Of a stretch of DNA of 64,000 bases, positions 17,865 through 26,767 are shown in pieces. How positions within the stretch are numbered: the stretch's first letter is position 1; every line of letters starts with the position of its first letter. The DNA is from Haloferula rosea (lineage in GTDB: Bacteria; Verrucomicrobiota; Verrucomicrobiia; Verrucomicrobiales; Akkermansiaceae), in the NCBI RefSeq assembly GCF_016595525.1, contig NZ_JAENII010000006.1, positions 62,001-126,000 of the forward strand, given 5' to 3'. Below the pieces are notes generated by a model. It did no database searches. It saw nothing but the letters and a program-made list of their open reading frames with translations, and was not told the DNA's origin. The translations under genes were made by a program, and so were the position numbers.

Positions 17865-20576
17865 TCAGCCCAGCGGCGCGAGGAGGGCGGAGAGGGTTTG
17901 TTGGTCGGGGGCGGCGGCCTTGGCGGCATCCGCGAGGAGGGCGTCGGCGAGCTCGGATTTCTTCTGCTGCAGCTGGTGGATCCTTTCCTCGACGGTGCCC
18001 TGGCAGATGAGCTTGTGGACGAAGACCGGGTTCTTCTGGCCGATGCGGTAGGCGCGGTCGGTGGCCTGGGCTTCGGCCGCGGGGTTCCACCAGGGGTCGT
18101 AGTGGATGACGGTGTCGGCGGCGGTCAGGTTGAGACCGGTGCCGCCGGCCTTCAGTGAGATGAGGAAGAGCGGGGTCTCGCCTTGCTGGAACTTCTCGAC
18201 CAGCTCGCCCCGGTTCTTCGAGCCGCCGGTGAGCATCAGGTAGCGGATTTTCCGCTGCTTGAGGTGGGCGGCGATGATGTCGAGCATCGAGGTGAACTGC
18301 GAGAACAGCAGGATGCGCCGCCCTTCTTCGACGAGGGTGTCGAGCAGGTCGGCGAGGTAGTCGAGCTTGGCTGATCCGGCGGCGTCGGCCTCGATCTTCG
18401 ATTCGTTCTCGAACTTGAGTAGCTTCGGCTCGCAGCAGATCTGGCGGAGCTTGAGCAGGGCCTCAAGGAAAAGCATGCGGGAGCCTTCGAGGCCTTTGAT
18501 GGCGATGGCCTGGCGCACGCGTTTGTCCATCGTCGCCCGCACGGTTTCGTAGAGATCCTTCTGGCTGGTATTGAGGTCGATGGGGTGGACGAGGATGGTC
18601 TTCGGGGGAAGTTCCTTGGCGACCTGGTCCTTCGTTCGGCGCAGGATGAGCGGGGCCACGCGTTCCTTCAGCGCGAGCTGGCGATCCGTGTCGCCCTCGT
18701 CCTCGATGGGCTTGCGGAAGCGCCGCTTGAAATCCTCCTGGCCTCCGAGGAATCCGGGCATGAGGAAGCGCATCAGGCTCCAGAGCTCGCCGAGGTGGTT
18801 CTCCACCGGGGTGCCGGAAAGGCAGAGCCGGTGGCGGGCCTCGAGCTTGCAGGCGGCCTGGGCGACCTTGGCCGACGGGTTCTTGATGTACTGGGCCTCA
18901 TCGAGGATGGCCAGGTGGTACGAATACTCTCGTAGTTTATCGATGTCCCGCTGAAGCAGCGCGAAGGAGGTCAGGATGACGTCGGCGTGGGGGATGGAGC
19001 GGAAGTATTTCTTCCGCTGGGGGCCGTCGAGAATGAGGACCGAGAGGGAGGGTGCGAAGCGCTTGATCTCGGCATACCAGTTCGGCACGACGGAGGTGGG
19101 GGCGATGACCAGGGCGGGACGTTTTTGCGAGCGTCCGGATTCCTTCTCGACCAGAATGTGGGTGATGGTCTGGAGGGTTTTTCCCAGCCCCATGTCGTCG
19201 GCGAGGATGCCGTGGAGCTCATGGCGGGCGAGGAACTGCATCCATTGAAATCCGATCTGCTGGTAGTCGCGCAGTTCGGCCTGCAGGCCTGCCGGCTCCT
19301 CGATTTCGTGATCTCCCTCCTTTTGTCCGGTGACGAGAGAATCGATGAGCTTGGTCAGCTTCTCCGGTGGTGAGAACTTTTCCGGGTCGGCCTGCACGAG
19401 TGTGGCGGCATCGAGTGGGTGGAGCTGGAGTTTCGACCCTTTGAAACGCCGCGGGTCGATCAGGGCGGAGAACTGCTTGAGGATGCGGCGGAGTCGGTCG
19501 GCGGGGAGCCGCATGGCCCGACCGTCGTCAAGATGGTGGAGGATGTCTCCCTCGGCGGGAAATTCGAGCGAGACCTCATCCGCGCCCTGATCGAGGAGTT
19601 GGGCGAGGATGGGGAGCAGGTCCAGTTGTTTGCCGGCGACATCGAAGCCCACGGACAGGTGAAACCAACTGCCGCTGCCGTCGTCGACCAGGGTGTATTT
19701 GAAGGCGTCGGGATCGACGTGAATCACTTCATGGCCGACGTCTTCATCGAACTCGAGGGTCCAGCCACTGGAGGCGAGTTGTCTTTCTCCGGTGGTCCGG
19801 AGCCACGGCCAGAAGTGTTCCAGCGGGCCGTGTCCGGGGTTCGGGAACCAGAGTGACTGGGGGTTGAGCGAGTCGGATTTCGTGTCCGCCGATTTTCCCT
19901 CGAGGGCGAGGAGGAATCGGAATTGGGCGTGGGATCCGAGTGATGCCAGTCCGATCTGCTGGAGTTGCATGATGGCATTCATCTCGGCGGCGCTGTCGCG
20001 TCGAATGATGACATCATCGGAGATCCGGTGCTCGGTGAGGCCCGGCTTGCCGCCAAGTGGGACCCGGTGTTTCCCGTAGATGGCGAATGGACGGGCGACA
20101 ACCCACTCCCCCGAGTCGTGGATCTTCAGGGCCTGGAGCAGGAGGCGCACGACCTTGGAGTCGGTCGGTTCCCGGCAGACCTGGAGGTGGAAGCTGACGT
20201 CATGGACTTCCGGCTCGATGGGCGCGACTGATTCCGAGGCGGGGGCAACTCGGGCTTTCTCACTGAAGAGGTCGCGAAGCTTGGCGGGCTTGGAGGCGAC
20301 GGTCAGCAGGGCGACGGCGTGCGGGCAGTAGGACTGCACTTCACAAGCGCAGGTGGACTCGAAGTCCCAGGTGCTACCATTTCTCCAGTAGGACACCTCG
20401 CAGGCCTCGCCATGGACATCGGCGCGGAGGCTCAGGTTGTCGTCATCGATGAGCTCGGCCTGCAGTGCCCGCACCTTGCCCTTGAGCTTGGTTCCCACGA
20501 GCAGCACCTCGTCCTCGAAGCGCTCGCTCCAGGCCTGGGTGCTCAGGTGGTCTTTGATGTCGTTGGTTTCCTCCAC
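17865..20576 (-). CDS. SWIM zinc-finger SNF2-family helicase
   Basis: The 903-residue protein has an N-terminal SWIM zinc finger (Cys76, Cys78, Cys84, His86 in CACEVQSYCPH), a long spacer domain, and a SNF2 ATPase core. The core shows LADDMGLGKTLQTITHIL (Walker A, about 458-475), LAILDEAQYIKNPSAK (motif II as DEAQ, about 555-565), LSGTPVENHLGELWSLM, and the second lobe with LLFSQFTSMLDII, LISLKAGGTGLNLTAADTVIHYDPWWNP and the final RIGQKNPV. Bacterial proteins of this type use ATP to translocate on duplex DNA and may displace bound proteins or RNA polymerase. No restriction or defence partner is nearby, so I regard it as a housekeeping-type remodeller. Confidence 0.92.
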   Translation of the reverse strand: MEETNDIKDHLSTQAWSERFEDEVLLVGTKLKGKVRALQAELIDDDNLSLRADVHGEACEVSYWRNGSTWDFESTCACEVQSYCPHAVALLTVASKPAKLRDLFSEKARVAPASESVAPIEPEVHDVSFHLQVCREPTDSKVVRLLLQALKIHDSGEWVVARPFAIYGKHRVPLGGKPGLTEHRISDDVIIRRDSAAEMNAIMQLQQIGLASLGSHAQFRFLLALEGKSADTKSDSLNPQSLWFPNPGHGPLEHFWPWLRTTGERQLASSGWTLEFDEDVGHEVIHVDPDAFKYTLVDDGSGSWFHLSVGFDVAGKQLDLLPILAQLLDQGADEVSLEFPAEGDILHHLDDGRAMRLPADRLRRILKQFSALIDPRRFKGSKLQLHPLDAATLVQADPEKFSPPEKLTKLIDSLVTGQKEGDHEIEEPAGLQAELRDYQQIGFQWMQFLARHELHGILADDMGLGKTLQTITHILVEKESGRSQKRPALVIAPTSVVPNWYAEIKRFAPSLSVLILDGPQRKKYFRSIPHADVILTSFALLQRDIDKLREYSYHLAILDEAQYIKNPSAKVAQAACKLEARHRLCLSGTPVENHLGELWSLMRFLMPGFLGGQEDFKRRFRKPIEDEGDTDRQLALKERVAPLILRRTKDQVAKELPPKTILVHPIDLNTSQKDLYETVRATMDKRVRQAIAIKGLEGSRMLFLEALLKLRQICCEPKLLKFENESKIEADAAGSAKLDYLADLLDTLVEEGRRILLFSQFTSMLDIIAAHLKQRKIRYLMLTGGSKNRGELVEKFQQGETPLFLISLKAGGTGLNLTAADTVIHYDPWWNPAAEAQATDRAYRIGQKNPVFVHKLICQGTVEERIHQLQQKKSELADALLADAAKAAAPDQQTLSALLAPLG

Positions 20577-20731
20577 GGGCCGGAATGGCGGATGGGATTA
20601 GGGCGACCCGCTGCGGGTGGGAGGAAGATGGACTGAGGGGAGGGATGGAGTCAAACGAGGGATGGCCGGAGCGACGGAACTTCTGTCAGCGCGCCGTGGC
20701 GGGCTGAGCACGGCGGTGGGTTCGCGCCGGG

Positions 20732-22231
20732 TCAGGGAGCGACCGGTTTCAACTCGATGGTCGGGTCCTTCTTGTCCACCGGGTATTGAGCACCAGCGCC
20801 TTCGAGCTCCTTGGACATGGCCTGGATCATGCGGCCCAGCACCTCGGGCTGGGTCTTGGCCTTGTTGTCGGCTTCGGTCGGGTCCTTGGCGAGGTTGAAG
20901 AGTTCGCAGCGTTGGCCCGCCGGCTTGTTGTAGTGGTAGACGAGCTTCCAGTCACCCAGGCGGTAAACGGTGTAGTAGCTGCTGCGGTGGCTGTGGGGAA
21001 AGTGCATGAGGAAGTCGCGCTTGCCGTCAAACGTGCCGCCGTTGAGGGCGGGTGCCAGATTGTCTCCGTCGATCGGGGATTCGTAGTCGACGCCGACGAG
21101 TTCGAGCACGGTGGGAAAGATGTCGTGGATGGTCCCCATTTCGGTGGTGATGGTGCCACGGGTGATGGGCAGCTTTTTCTGGGATGGGTTGTCCGCATCC
21201 TGTTTGGCCCAGGCGGCGATGAACGGGACGCGCATGCCACCTTCGTAGTGGGTTCCCTTCTTGCCACGCAGCGGGGCGGAGCTGGCGATGGTGTGGGTCT
21301 TGCCGAGCGGGGCATCGCTTCCGTTGTCGCCGAGGAAAAGGACCAGCGTGTCCTCAGCCACGCCCAGGGTGTCGAGTTGCTTGAGGATTTCGCCCACGGA
21401 GGCGTCCATGCTTTCCACCATGGTGGCGAAGGCCTTGGCGTTCTTCGGGATGTCGGCGTCGGCGTAGTTCCCGGCGTAGCGCTCGTTCGGCATGAACGGG
21501 GCGTGCAGGCCGTAGTAGGCCATGTAGGCGAAGAAGGGCTCCTCGTCTTCCACGGCCTTCTTGATGGCGGCGTTCATTTCGAGGGTCAGGGCATCGGTGA
21601 GATAGATGTCCTTGCCGTGGTATTTCTCAAGGTGCGGCACGGCCCGGCTCTTGTTTCCCTTGATCCATCCGAAGCCATCCTGGCCGTAGTAGCTGCCGGG
21701 CTGGCCCCATGAACAACCACCGATGTTCACGTCGAATCCGAAGTTGTCGGGAAACTCGCCGTAGGCATCGTTCGGTCCGAAGTGGGCCTTGCCGGCGTAG
21801 ATGGTGCGGTAGCCATCCTTTTGCAGAAGTCCGGCAAGCGTTTGCTGGCCCTCGGTGATGCCTTCCCACTTCCAGTCGGGTGGTCCCTGGGGACCACGGT
21901 TGTTTCCTTCCGACCGGATCCACTGGGTCGTGTGGTGGCGTGCCGAGCTCTGTCCGGTCATGATCGAGACGCGGGTCGGCGAACAGACGCTGTTGGCGTA
22001 GAAGGTCTCGAAGCGCATGCCGCGGCTGGCCAGATCCTCCATGTTCGGCGTGCGGTAGAGCTCGTTGAGCGGATGCTTCTCTGGCTGGCCCTTGGCATCG
22101 GTGAGGAAAGGCAGGGAGGTGTCCATGAGCCCCATGTCGTCGACGAGAAAGACGAGGATGTTCGGCTTGTCGGCAGCTTGGGCGGCGGTGACAGCCAGCG
22201 AGAGGGCAAGAAGGATGGGCGTGAAGTTCAT
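20732..22231 (-). CDS. Secreted type I sulfatase
   Basis: The 499-residue protein has a signal peptide (MNFTPILLALSLAVTAAQA) and then the sulfatase fold: KPNILVFLVDDMG with metal-binding Asp31/Asp32, and NSVCSPTRVSIMTGQ, where Cys83 in CxPxR is the residue converted to formylglycine. Further in come GYRTIYAGKAHFG, YYGLHAPF, VLFLGDNGSDAPLGKTHTI and a C-terminal YYTVYRLGDWKLVYHY. It should remove sulfate esters from a polysaccharide or similar substrate in the periplasm or outside the cell. Verrucomicrobia carry many such enzymes. No glycoside hydrolase or formylglycine-generating enzyme lies beside it. Confidence 0.93.
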   Translation of the reverse strand: MNFTPILLALSLAVTAAQAADKPNILVFLVDDMGLMDTSLPFLTDAKGQPEKHPLNELYRTPNMEDLASRGMRFETFYANSVCSPTRVSIMTGQSSARHHTTQWIRSEGNNRGPQGPPDWKWEGITEGQQTLAGLLQKDGYRTIYAGKAHFGPNDAYGEFPDNFGFDVNIGGCSWGQPGSYYGQDGFGWIKGNKSRAVPHLEKYHGKDIYLTDALTLEMNAAIKKAVEDEEPFFAYMAYYGLHAPFMPNERYAGNYADADIPKNAKAFATMVESMDASVGEILKQLDTLGVAEDTLVLFLGDNGSDAPLGKTHTIASSAPLRGKKGTHYEGGMRVPFIAAWAKQDADNPSQKKLPITRGTITTEMGTIHDIFPTVLELVGVDYESPIDGDNLAPALNGGTFDGKRDFLMHFPHSHRSSYYTVYRLGDWKLVYHYNKPAGQRCELFNLAKDPTEADNKAKTQPEVLGRMIQAMSKELEGAGAQYPVDKKDPTIELKPVAP

Positions 22232-22356
22232 GAAGTGCGTCGCGGTTACGCGCTGGTTGGGTCCGGCATTTCACCGGGGGTGGATCGAGGTGCTTTTCCA
22301 TCGCCAGTGGGGAAGGCAGAGTACAGGTTCGCCGCCGCTTCAACCCCGTCGATTCC

Positions 22357-23739
22357 TTGAATCCTTCATCGCCCATCCACGAGCCGGACGTGCCTACCCT
22401 CGCCAGCGAGGGTAGGGCGACGATTCGTTTGGCCTTGCCGCTGATCGTCGGGCAGCTGGCGCAGATGCTGATGGGGGTGGTGGATACCTTGATGATCGGG
22501 CAGGTCGGGGTGACCGAACTGGCGGCGTCATCCTTTGCGAACACGCTGATTTACGTGCCGATGATGTTCGGCATCGGCATGGCGGTGGCCGTTTCCATCC
22601 GCGTCTCCCAGGCGCGCGGCGCGAAGAATCCGGAGGCGGCGCGCGCTGCGCTTCGGCACGGTCTTCAGATTACCACAACGATCGGCGTTCTGACCTTGCT
22701 GGCGGCTTGGTGGATCCTGCCGGCTTTGGGGATCTTCCGCCAGGATCCGGATGTGTTGGAGGCCATGCCGCGGTATTTCCTGCTGGTCGCCGCCTCGATG
22801 ATCCCGGCGATGGCGAGCATGGCGGTGAAGAACCATGCCGATGCGATGAACCGACCGTGGCCGATGTTCTGGATCACCTTCGGCAGCGTCCTGTTGAATG
22901 CCCTGCTCAACTGGATTTTCATCTTCGGCCGATTCGGAGTCCCCGCCATGGGGCTGGAAGGTGCCGGGGTGGCCACCCTGCTGGCCCGAACGGTCGCGTT
23001 CGCGGCGATGATCCTGTGGTGTGTGAAGTCGCCGACCCTTCGCGAGTGGGTGCCGTATCATTGGTTCCGGCGCCCGGAACGGAAGGCTATCGTCGACCTG
23101 ATTCGCATCGGGTTTCCGACCAGCATGCAGCTGCTTGCCGAGGTGAGCGCCTTCGTCTTTGCGGCCCTGATGATTGGCACCATGGGCGAGGCCGCGTTGG
23201 CTTCCCACCAGATCGCCATTTCGTGTGCCGCGACTTCCTTCATGATTCCGCTGGGCCTGTCCATGGCGCTCACGGTGAGAATGGGTGAGGCCTGGGGTTC
23301 GAAAGAGTTGTGGCGCCTCCGTCGCATCCTCGTAAGCGGCTGGATGATCGGGTTGGTGTTCGTCCTCTGCAGCGCTTCGGCCTTCCTCGTCTTCAACGAT
23401 GTGATTGCCGGTTGGTTCGTGCAGGAAGTCGAAGCCCGGAAGCTGGCGGCAGCCCTGCTCGTGGTCGCCGCTGCATTTCAGTTCAGTGACTCGATGCAGG
23501 TGCTTTCCGCCGGGTCTCTGCGCGGGCTGGATGACGTCAAGATTCCAGCGTGGCTCGCCTTTGGTGCCTACTGGGTCATCGCCATCCCTTTGGGGTGGTT
23601 GCTTGCCTTCCGGCTGGACTGGGGCACCGTCGGGGTGTGGTGGGGAATCACCATCGGTCTCAGCCTCACAGCCATTGCGCTGGGGCTGCGGGTCTGGAGG
23701 AAGACCGGAGAGCAGGGGCTGGCCGGGAAGGCCTACTGA
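22357..23739 (+). CDS. MATE family efflux transporter
   Basis: The 460-residue protein has twelve hydrophobic helices in two halves. The N-half opens with RLALPLIVGQLAQMLMGVVDTLMIGQVGVTELAASS, the standard MATE opening (LPxxxGQ, D-T-x-M-x-G). The C-half repeats the pattern (RIGFPTSMQLLAEVSAFVFAALMIGTMG). These proteins export drugs or cationic metabolites with Na+ or H+. The longest reading begins with TTG at 22357; GTG at 22390 (VPTLASEGRATIRLA) is a good alternative, and no clear ribosome binding site decides. The end overlaps the convergent peroxidase gene by 7 bases. Confidence 0.9.
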   Translation: MNPSSPIHEPDVPTLASEGRATIRLALPLIVGQLAQMLMGVVDTLMIGQVGVTELAASSFANTLIYVPMMFGIGMAVAVSIRVSQARGAKNPEAARAALRHGLQITTTIGVLTLLAAWWILPALGIFRQDPDVLEAMPRYFLLVAASMIPAMASMAVKNHADAMNRPWPMFWITFGSVLLNALLNWIFIFGRFGVPAMGLEGAGVATLLARTVAFAAMILWCVKSPTLREWVPYHWFRRPERKAIVDLIRIGFPTSMQLLAEVSAFVFAALMIGTMGEAALASHQIAISCAATSFMIPLGLSMALTVRMGEAWGSKELWRLRRILVSGWMIGLVFVLCSASAFLVFNDVIAGWFVQEVEARKLAAALLVVAAAFQFSDSMQVLSAGSLRGLDDVKIPAWLAFGAYWVIAIPLGWLLAFRLDWGTVGVWWGITIGLSLTAIALGLRVWRKTGEQGLAGKAY

Positions 23740-24266
23740 GCGAGGGCCTTTTCGATGGCCTCGACGACTTCCTTGCTGTCCGGCTTCTGGCGCGGCTCGA
23801 AGCGTGCGATCGCCTCGCCTTTCTTGTTGATCAGGAACTTGCCGAAGTTCCATTTCACGTTGCCGGGGAAAATGCCGCCATCACCGGTGAGTTTGGCGTA
23901 GAGTGGGTGCTGGTCCTTTCCCTTCACATGGAGCTTCGCCATGAGCGGGAAGCTGACGTCGAACTTCACTTTGCAGAACTCGGCGATTTCTTCGTGGCTT
24001 CCGGGTTCTTGGTTGCCGAAGTCGTTGCAGGGAAAGGCAAGGATGACCAATCCCTGATCCTTGTATTTGTCGAAGATCGTTTCGAGGGTTTCGTACTGTT
24101 TCGTCAGTCCGCACTTCGAGGCGGTGTTCACGATCAGTACGACCTTGCCCTTGTAGTCCGCGAGGGTCTGTTCCTTGCCCCCGATCGTCTTGAACGGGAT
24201 CGTATCGAGATCCGCAGCAGGTGCCACGGCAAGATTGGCGGCGAACAGGGATGCGAGGAATTTCAT
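23733..24266 (-). CDS. Glutathione peroxidase family thiol peroxidase, exported
   Basis: The 177-residue protein has an N-terminal export signal (MKFLASLFAANLAVAPA) and the peroxidase landmarks VLIVNTASKCGLTKQYETLE with the peroxidatic Cys52 (Cys, not selenocysteine), LAFPCNDFGNQEPG with a second Cys, and VKWNFGKFLINKKG with the Trp-Asn of the active-site tetrad. Bacterial relatives usually use thioredoxin rather than glutathione. A periplasmic place is inferred from the signal. The stop overlaps the end of the convergent MATE gene. Confidence 0.93.
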   Translation of the reverse strand: MKFLASLFAANLAVAPAADLDTIPFKTIGGKEQTLADYKGKVVLIVNTASKCGLTKQYETLETIFDKYKDQGLVILAFPCNDFGNQEPGSHEEIAEFCKVKFDVSFPLMAKLHVKGKDQHPLYAKLTGDGGIFPGNVKWNFGKFLINKKGEAIARFEPRQKPDSKEVVEAIEKALAQ

Positions 24267-24341
24267 GATGCTGACCCTAGAGGCCTTTGCTGATCCCGCA
24301 AGGGATGAAAACCGGGATCGGCAGGTCGCTACTGGGGCGGA

Positions 24342-24722
24342 TCAGTACCACCAGGGATTGTAGGGGCCCCATGCACCCCAGCCATAGGCGGCCTCCATCT
24401 GCATCTCGGCGGCCACCCGCTGGTCCTTGGCGATCTGCTGCTGCGTGGCATAGGCTTGATACTTCTGATTTTCCTCGGGACCACCGATGTAGACCCGCCC
24501 TTCCTTGGGGTCCTTGTAGGCGTAGAGCATCTTCCCCTTGATCTCCTTGCTGTAGAGCTTGTAGGGCTCCATCTGGTCGTAGATCTGCTGCTGTTCCTGG
24601 TTCTGTGGCGTCTTTGGCCGGAAGCCGGACGCCGAGAGCAGGCGCTTGGTGTTTGACGAACCCATGCTCGCGCAGGAGGCGAGCAACAACACGGGAAGCA
24701 GGAGGGAGCAAAGGACCTTCAT
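24342..24722 (-). CDS. Small lipoprotein of unknown function
   Basis: The 126-residue protein begins MKVLCSLLLPVLLLASCASMG with a good lipobox (LASC, Cys17), so it should be lipid-anchored. The rest is polar, with a Gln-rich segment (QNQEQQQIYDQ), PEENQKYQAYATQQQIAKDQ and an aromatic-glycine tail (YGWGAWGPYNPWWY). No known domain is recognised. It lies 75 bases upstream of the peroxidase gene on the same strand and diverges from the SLBB gene. The intergenic 24723-24860 contains an imperfect inverted repeat around 24793-24824 (GGATGAATGA facing TTCATCATCC) that could be an operator. Confidence 0.75.
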   Translation of the reverse strand: MKVLCSLLLPVLLLASCASMGSSNTKRLLSASGFRPKTPQNQEQQQIYDQMEPYKLYSKEIKGKMLYAYKDPKEGRVYIGGPEENQKYQAYATQQQIAKDQRVAAEMQMEAAYGWGAWGPYNPWWY

Positions 24723-24860
24723 GGTTCCCCTACCCTAGCCAATCGTTCGGAGGGGGCAAGAAGTTGTCTGTGGGGGATGGCGTGTGAAAATTGGATGAAT
24801 GATCTCTGAAGTCTTTCATCATCCGGTTGGGCGTGCTTGCTTGGAGAGGTGAATTTTCTC

Positions 24861-25331
24861 GTGGCAGCTGGGATGGGACTGACGGTGGCGGCAGCGGCAC
24901 TCGTCGTGTTTTCCGATCGCGACATGGAGGCATCGAATGGAGTGACCACCGTTGCTTCATCCGAAGCTCCAAGGCCCGAGCGTCCGGGTCGCTCGGCGGA
25001 CTTCGAGATCGTTCCTGGCCCCGGCTTCAATGGACGCCGGGCCCTGGGCAGTGTGTCGCTGGCCACCCGGGGTCAGCCGTCGCTGGCGAGCGTGACCGTG
25101 GTTGGATTCGTGCGGCGGCCCGGACGGGTATCCCTCGGCGAGGTGACCACCATCCGAGGGGCGATTGAGTTCGCGGGAGGGGCGACGGAGTTTGGAAGCC
25201 TGAAAAGGGTGAAGCTGGTCCGGGACGGCAGGGCTCACCAATTCGACCTAACGGCCAAGGAGGCCGATCTGGTGATGATTGGAACCAATGATATCATCGA
25301 GGTTCCCCAGAAGATGTTGCTGGGTCGTTAG
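24861..25331 (+). CDS. Small SLBB-domain protein with N-terminal membrane segment
   Basis: The protein has one N-terminal hydrophobic stretch (GLTVAAAALVVFS), a Pro/Arg-rich linker and a C-terminal SLBB-like domain: VTVVGFVRRPGRVSLGEVTTIRGAIEFAGGATEFGSLKRVKLVRDGR, ending TNDIIEVPQKML. SLBB domains occur in polysaccharide export (Wza-like) proteins and bind sugars or pack into outer-membrane rings. Here only one domain is present and no export operon is adjacent. The start is uncertain: a GGAGAGG ribosome binding site at 24843 favours GTG at 24861 (156 residues), with GTG 24849, ATG 24873 and TTG 24837 as alternatives. Confidence 0.68.
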   Translation: MAAGMGLTVAAAALVVFSDRDMEASNGVTTVASSEAPRPERPGRSADFEIVPGPGFNGRRALGSVSLATRGQPSLASVTVVGFVRRPGRVSLGEVTTIRGAIEFAGGATEFGSLKRVKLVRDGRAHQFDLTAKEADLVMIGTNDIIEVPQKMLLGR

Positions 25332-25386
25332 AGTATCCTTCGACGCTCCAGCACTTGAGACCGAGCGCCAATCTTCCTGCGGATTC

Positions 25387-26760
25387 TCAGTCGATGGCAT
25401 CGCTCGAGCGGCGCTCGAAGAACTCGCGGATGTCCACGCGGAAGCCGGCGGCGATGAGAAGCGAGAGGGTGGGGTAGTCGATGAAGCGTTTGCGCAGGGT
25501 GATGACCTCCTGCATCGTTTCGCTGAGCAGCTCAGCATTGTTCCCAGGGGAGGTCCCTTCCTTACTTGCCGAGATGGTGGCATCCACGAGAAGCTCCGCG
25601 ACCATGGCGGGGAAGTAGGTGAAGTAGAACACGAACAGGTAGGCGGCGACTCCGGCTGCGACGAGGGCGATGGCCTTCATGGAGCGGCGTACCTGGGCGC
25701 GAGTGGTTTCCATCACCTCCGAGATGAGCGAGGCGACGGAGAAGCAGGCGATGGCGAGGAATGGCATGCTCTTGAGACCGCCCATCACCCAGATGACGAG
25801 GAAGACGAAGCCTGCGACGAGCGGGACGACGGCCCATTTGAGACCGGTCTTCTCGTCATCGGAGAGAGCGAGACGGCCTTTCCGTGATGAAGCCAGGGCC
25901 AGGTTGAACAGCGGCACGTAGCAGATCATCACCATGAACAGGAGCATCAGGAGACCCTGCACGCCCTTGCCGAGGAGGAGGGGGAGGGGATCCTCGAATT
26001 TCCGCAGGAAACGGCCGGTCATGGACGCGGCGAGGATGCCGGCGAGCAGGTAGTACCATGGCACCCGACCCATCCACAGGAGTCCGCGCATGAGCCAGCC
26101 TAACAGAGGATTTCCCATCTTCAGGCTTTCGGCGAGCCCGATGCGGGCATCTTCGTGGCCGGGGTCGATGCGCAGGGCTTCGATGAAATGTTGTTCGGCG
26201 GCCTGGGCGTCTCCTGCCAGTTGCTTCACCCAGCCCCGTGCGCAGTGGCTGGTCGCCTCATCGGGATCATCGGCGAGCAGGGTGTGGGCTTCGGCGTCGG
26301 CCTCTTCGTGACGTCCGACTTGCCCGAGGAGGATGCTCTTGTAGAAGCGGCAGCTGTCGTCGTCGGGGTCCAGCGCCAGCCCGGTCTCCGCGGACTGCAG
26401 GGCCTCGGTGGGCTTGTTGAGTTGGAAGAGGATACTGGCCTTGAGGCCGTGGTAGGTTGCGTCGTCGGGATCGCTTTCGATGGCGGTCCCGATGGCCTTG
26501 AGTGCCTCCTTGTGTCGACTCCGCTCGGACAGGCAGCGGGCGAGCATGAAATAGGCGTCGGTGAACTCCGGGGCCTGACCGATGATGTCACGGAAGACCT
26601 CTTCGGCCTGCTTCGGTTTGTTCTGGTCCAGCAGGGCGACACCGAGAAAGAACAGGATGCTCAGGTCTTCCGGATCCTTGGCGAGTAATCCGCGGGCAAC
26701 CCGCTCGGCTTCCTCCGGGCGATTGCGGGAAAGAAGGAACTGAATGGATGAGAGGGACAT
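25387..26760 (-). CDS. TPR-repeat membrane protein (distal gene of AAA/TPR operon)
   Basis: The 457-residue protein carries about six tetratricopeptide repeats in residues 1-205 (for example AEEVFRDIIGQAPEFTDAYFMLARCLSERSRHKEAL), and from about residue 220 a membrane region of five or six helices (LLWMGRVPWYYLLAGILAASM, VVPLVAGFVFLVIWVMGGL, MKAIALVAAGVAAYLFVFYF). The architecture matches the next gene upstream, which starts 7 bases away, so the two are probably paralogues. TPRs would face the cytoplasm and dock partners, plausibly the ATPase encoded first. The function is not known. Confidence 0.75.
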   Translation of the reverse strand: MSLSSIQFLLSRNRPEEAERVARGLLAKDPEDLSILFFLGVALLDQNKPKQAEEVFRDIIGQAPEFTDAYFMLARCLSERSRHKEALKAIGTAIESDPDDATYHGLKASILFQLNKPTEALQSAETGLALDPDDDSCRFYKSILLGQVGRHEEADAEAHTLLADDPDEATSHCARGWVKQLAGDAQAAEQHFIEALRIDPGHEDARIGLAESLKMGNPLLGWLMRGLLWMGRVPWYYLLAGILAASMTGRFLRKFEDPLPLLLGKGVQGLLMLLFMVMICYVPLFNLALASSRKGRLALSDDEKTGLKWAVVPLVAGFVFLVIWVMGGLKSMPFLAIACFSVASLISEVMETTRAQVRRSMKAIALVAAGVAAYLFVFYFTYFPAMVAELLVDATISASKEGTSPGNNAELLSETMQEVITLRKRFIDYPTLSLLIAAGFRVDIREFFERRSSDAID

Positions 26761-26767
26761 GAGTGAT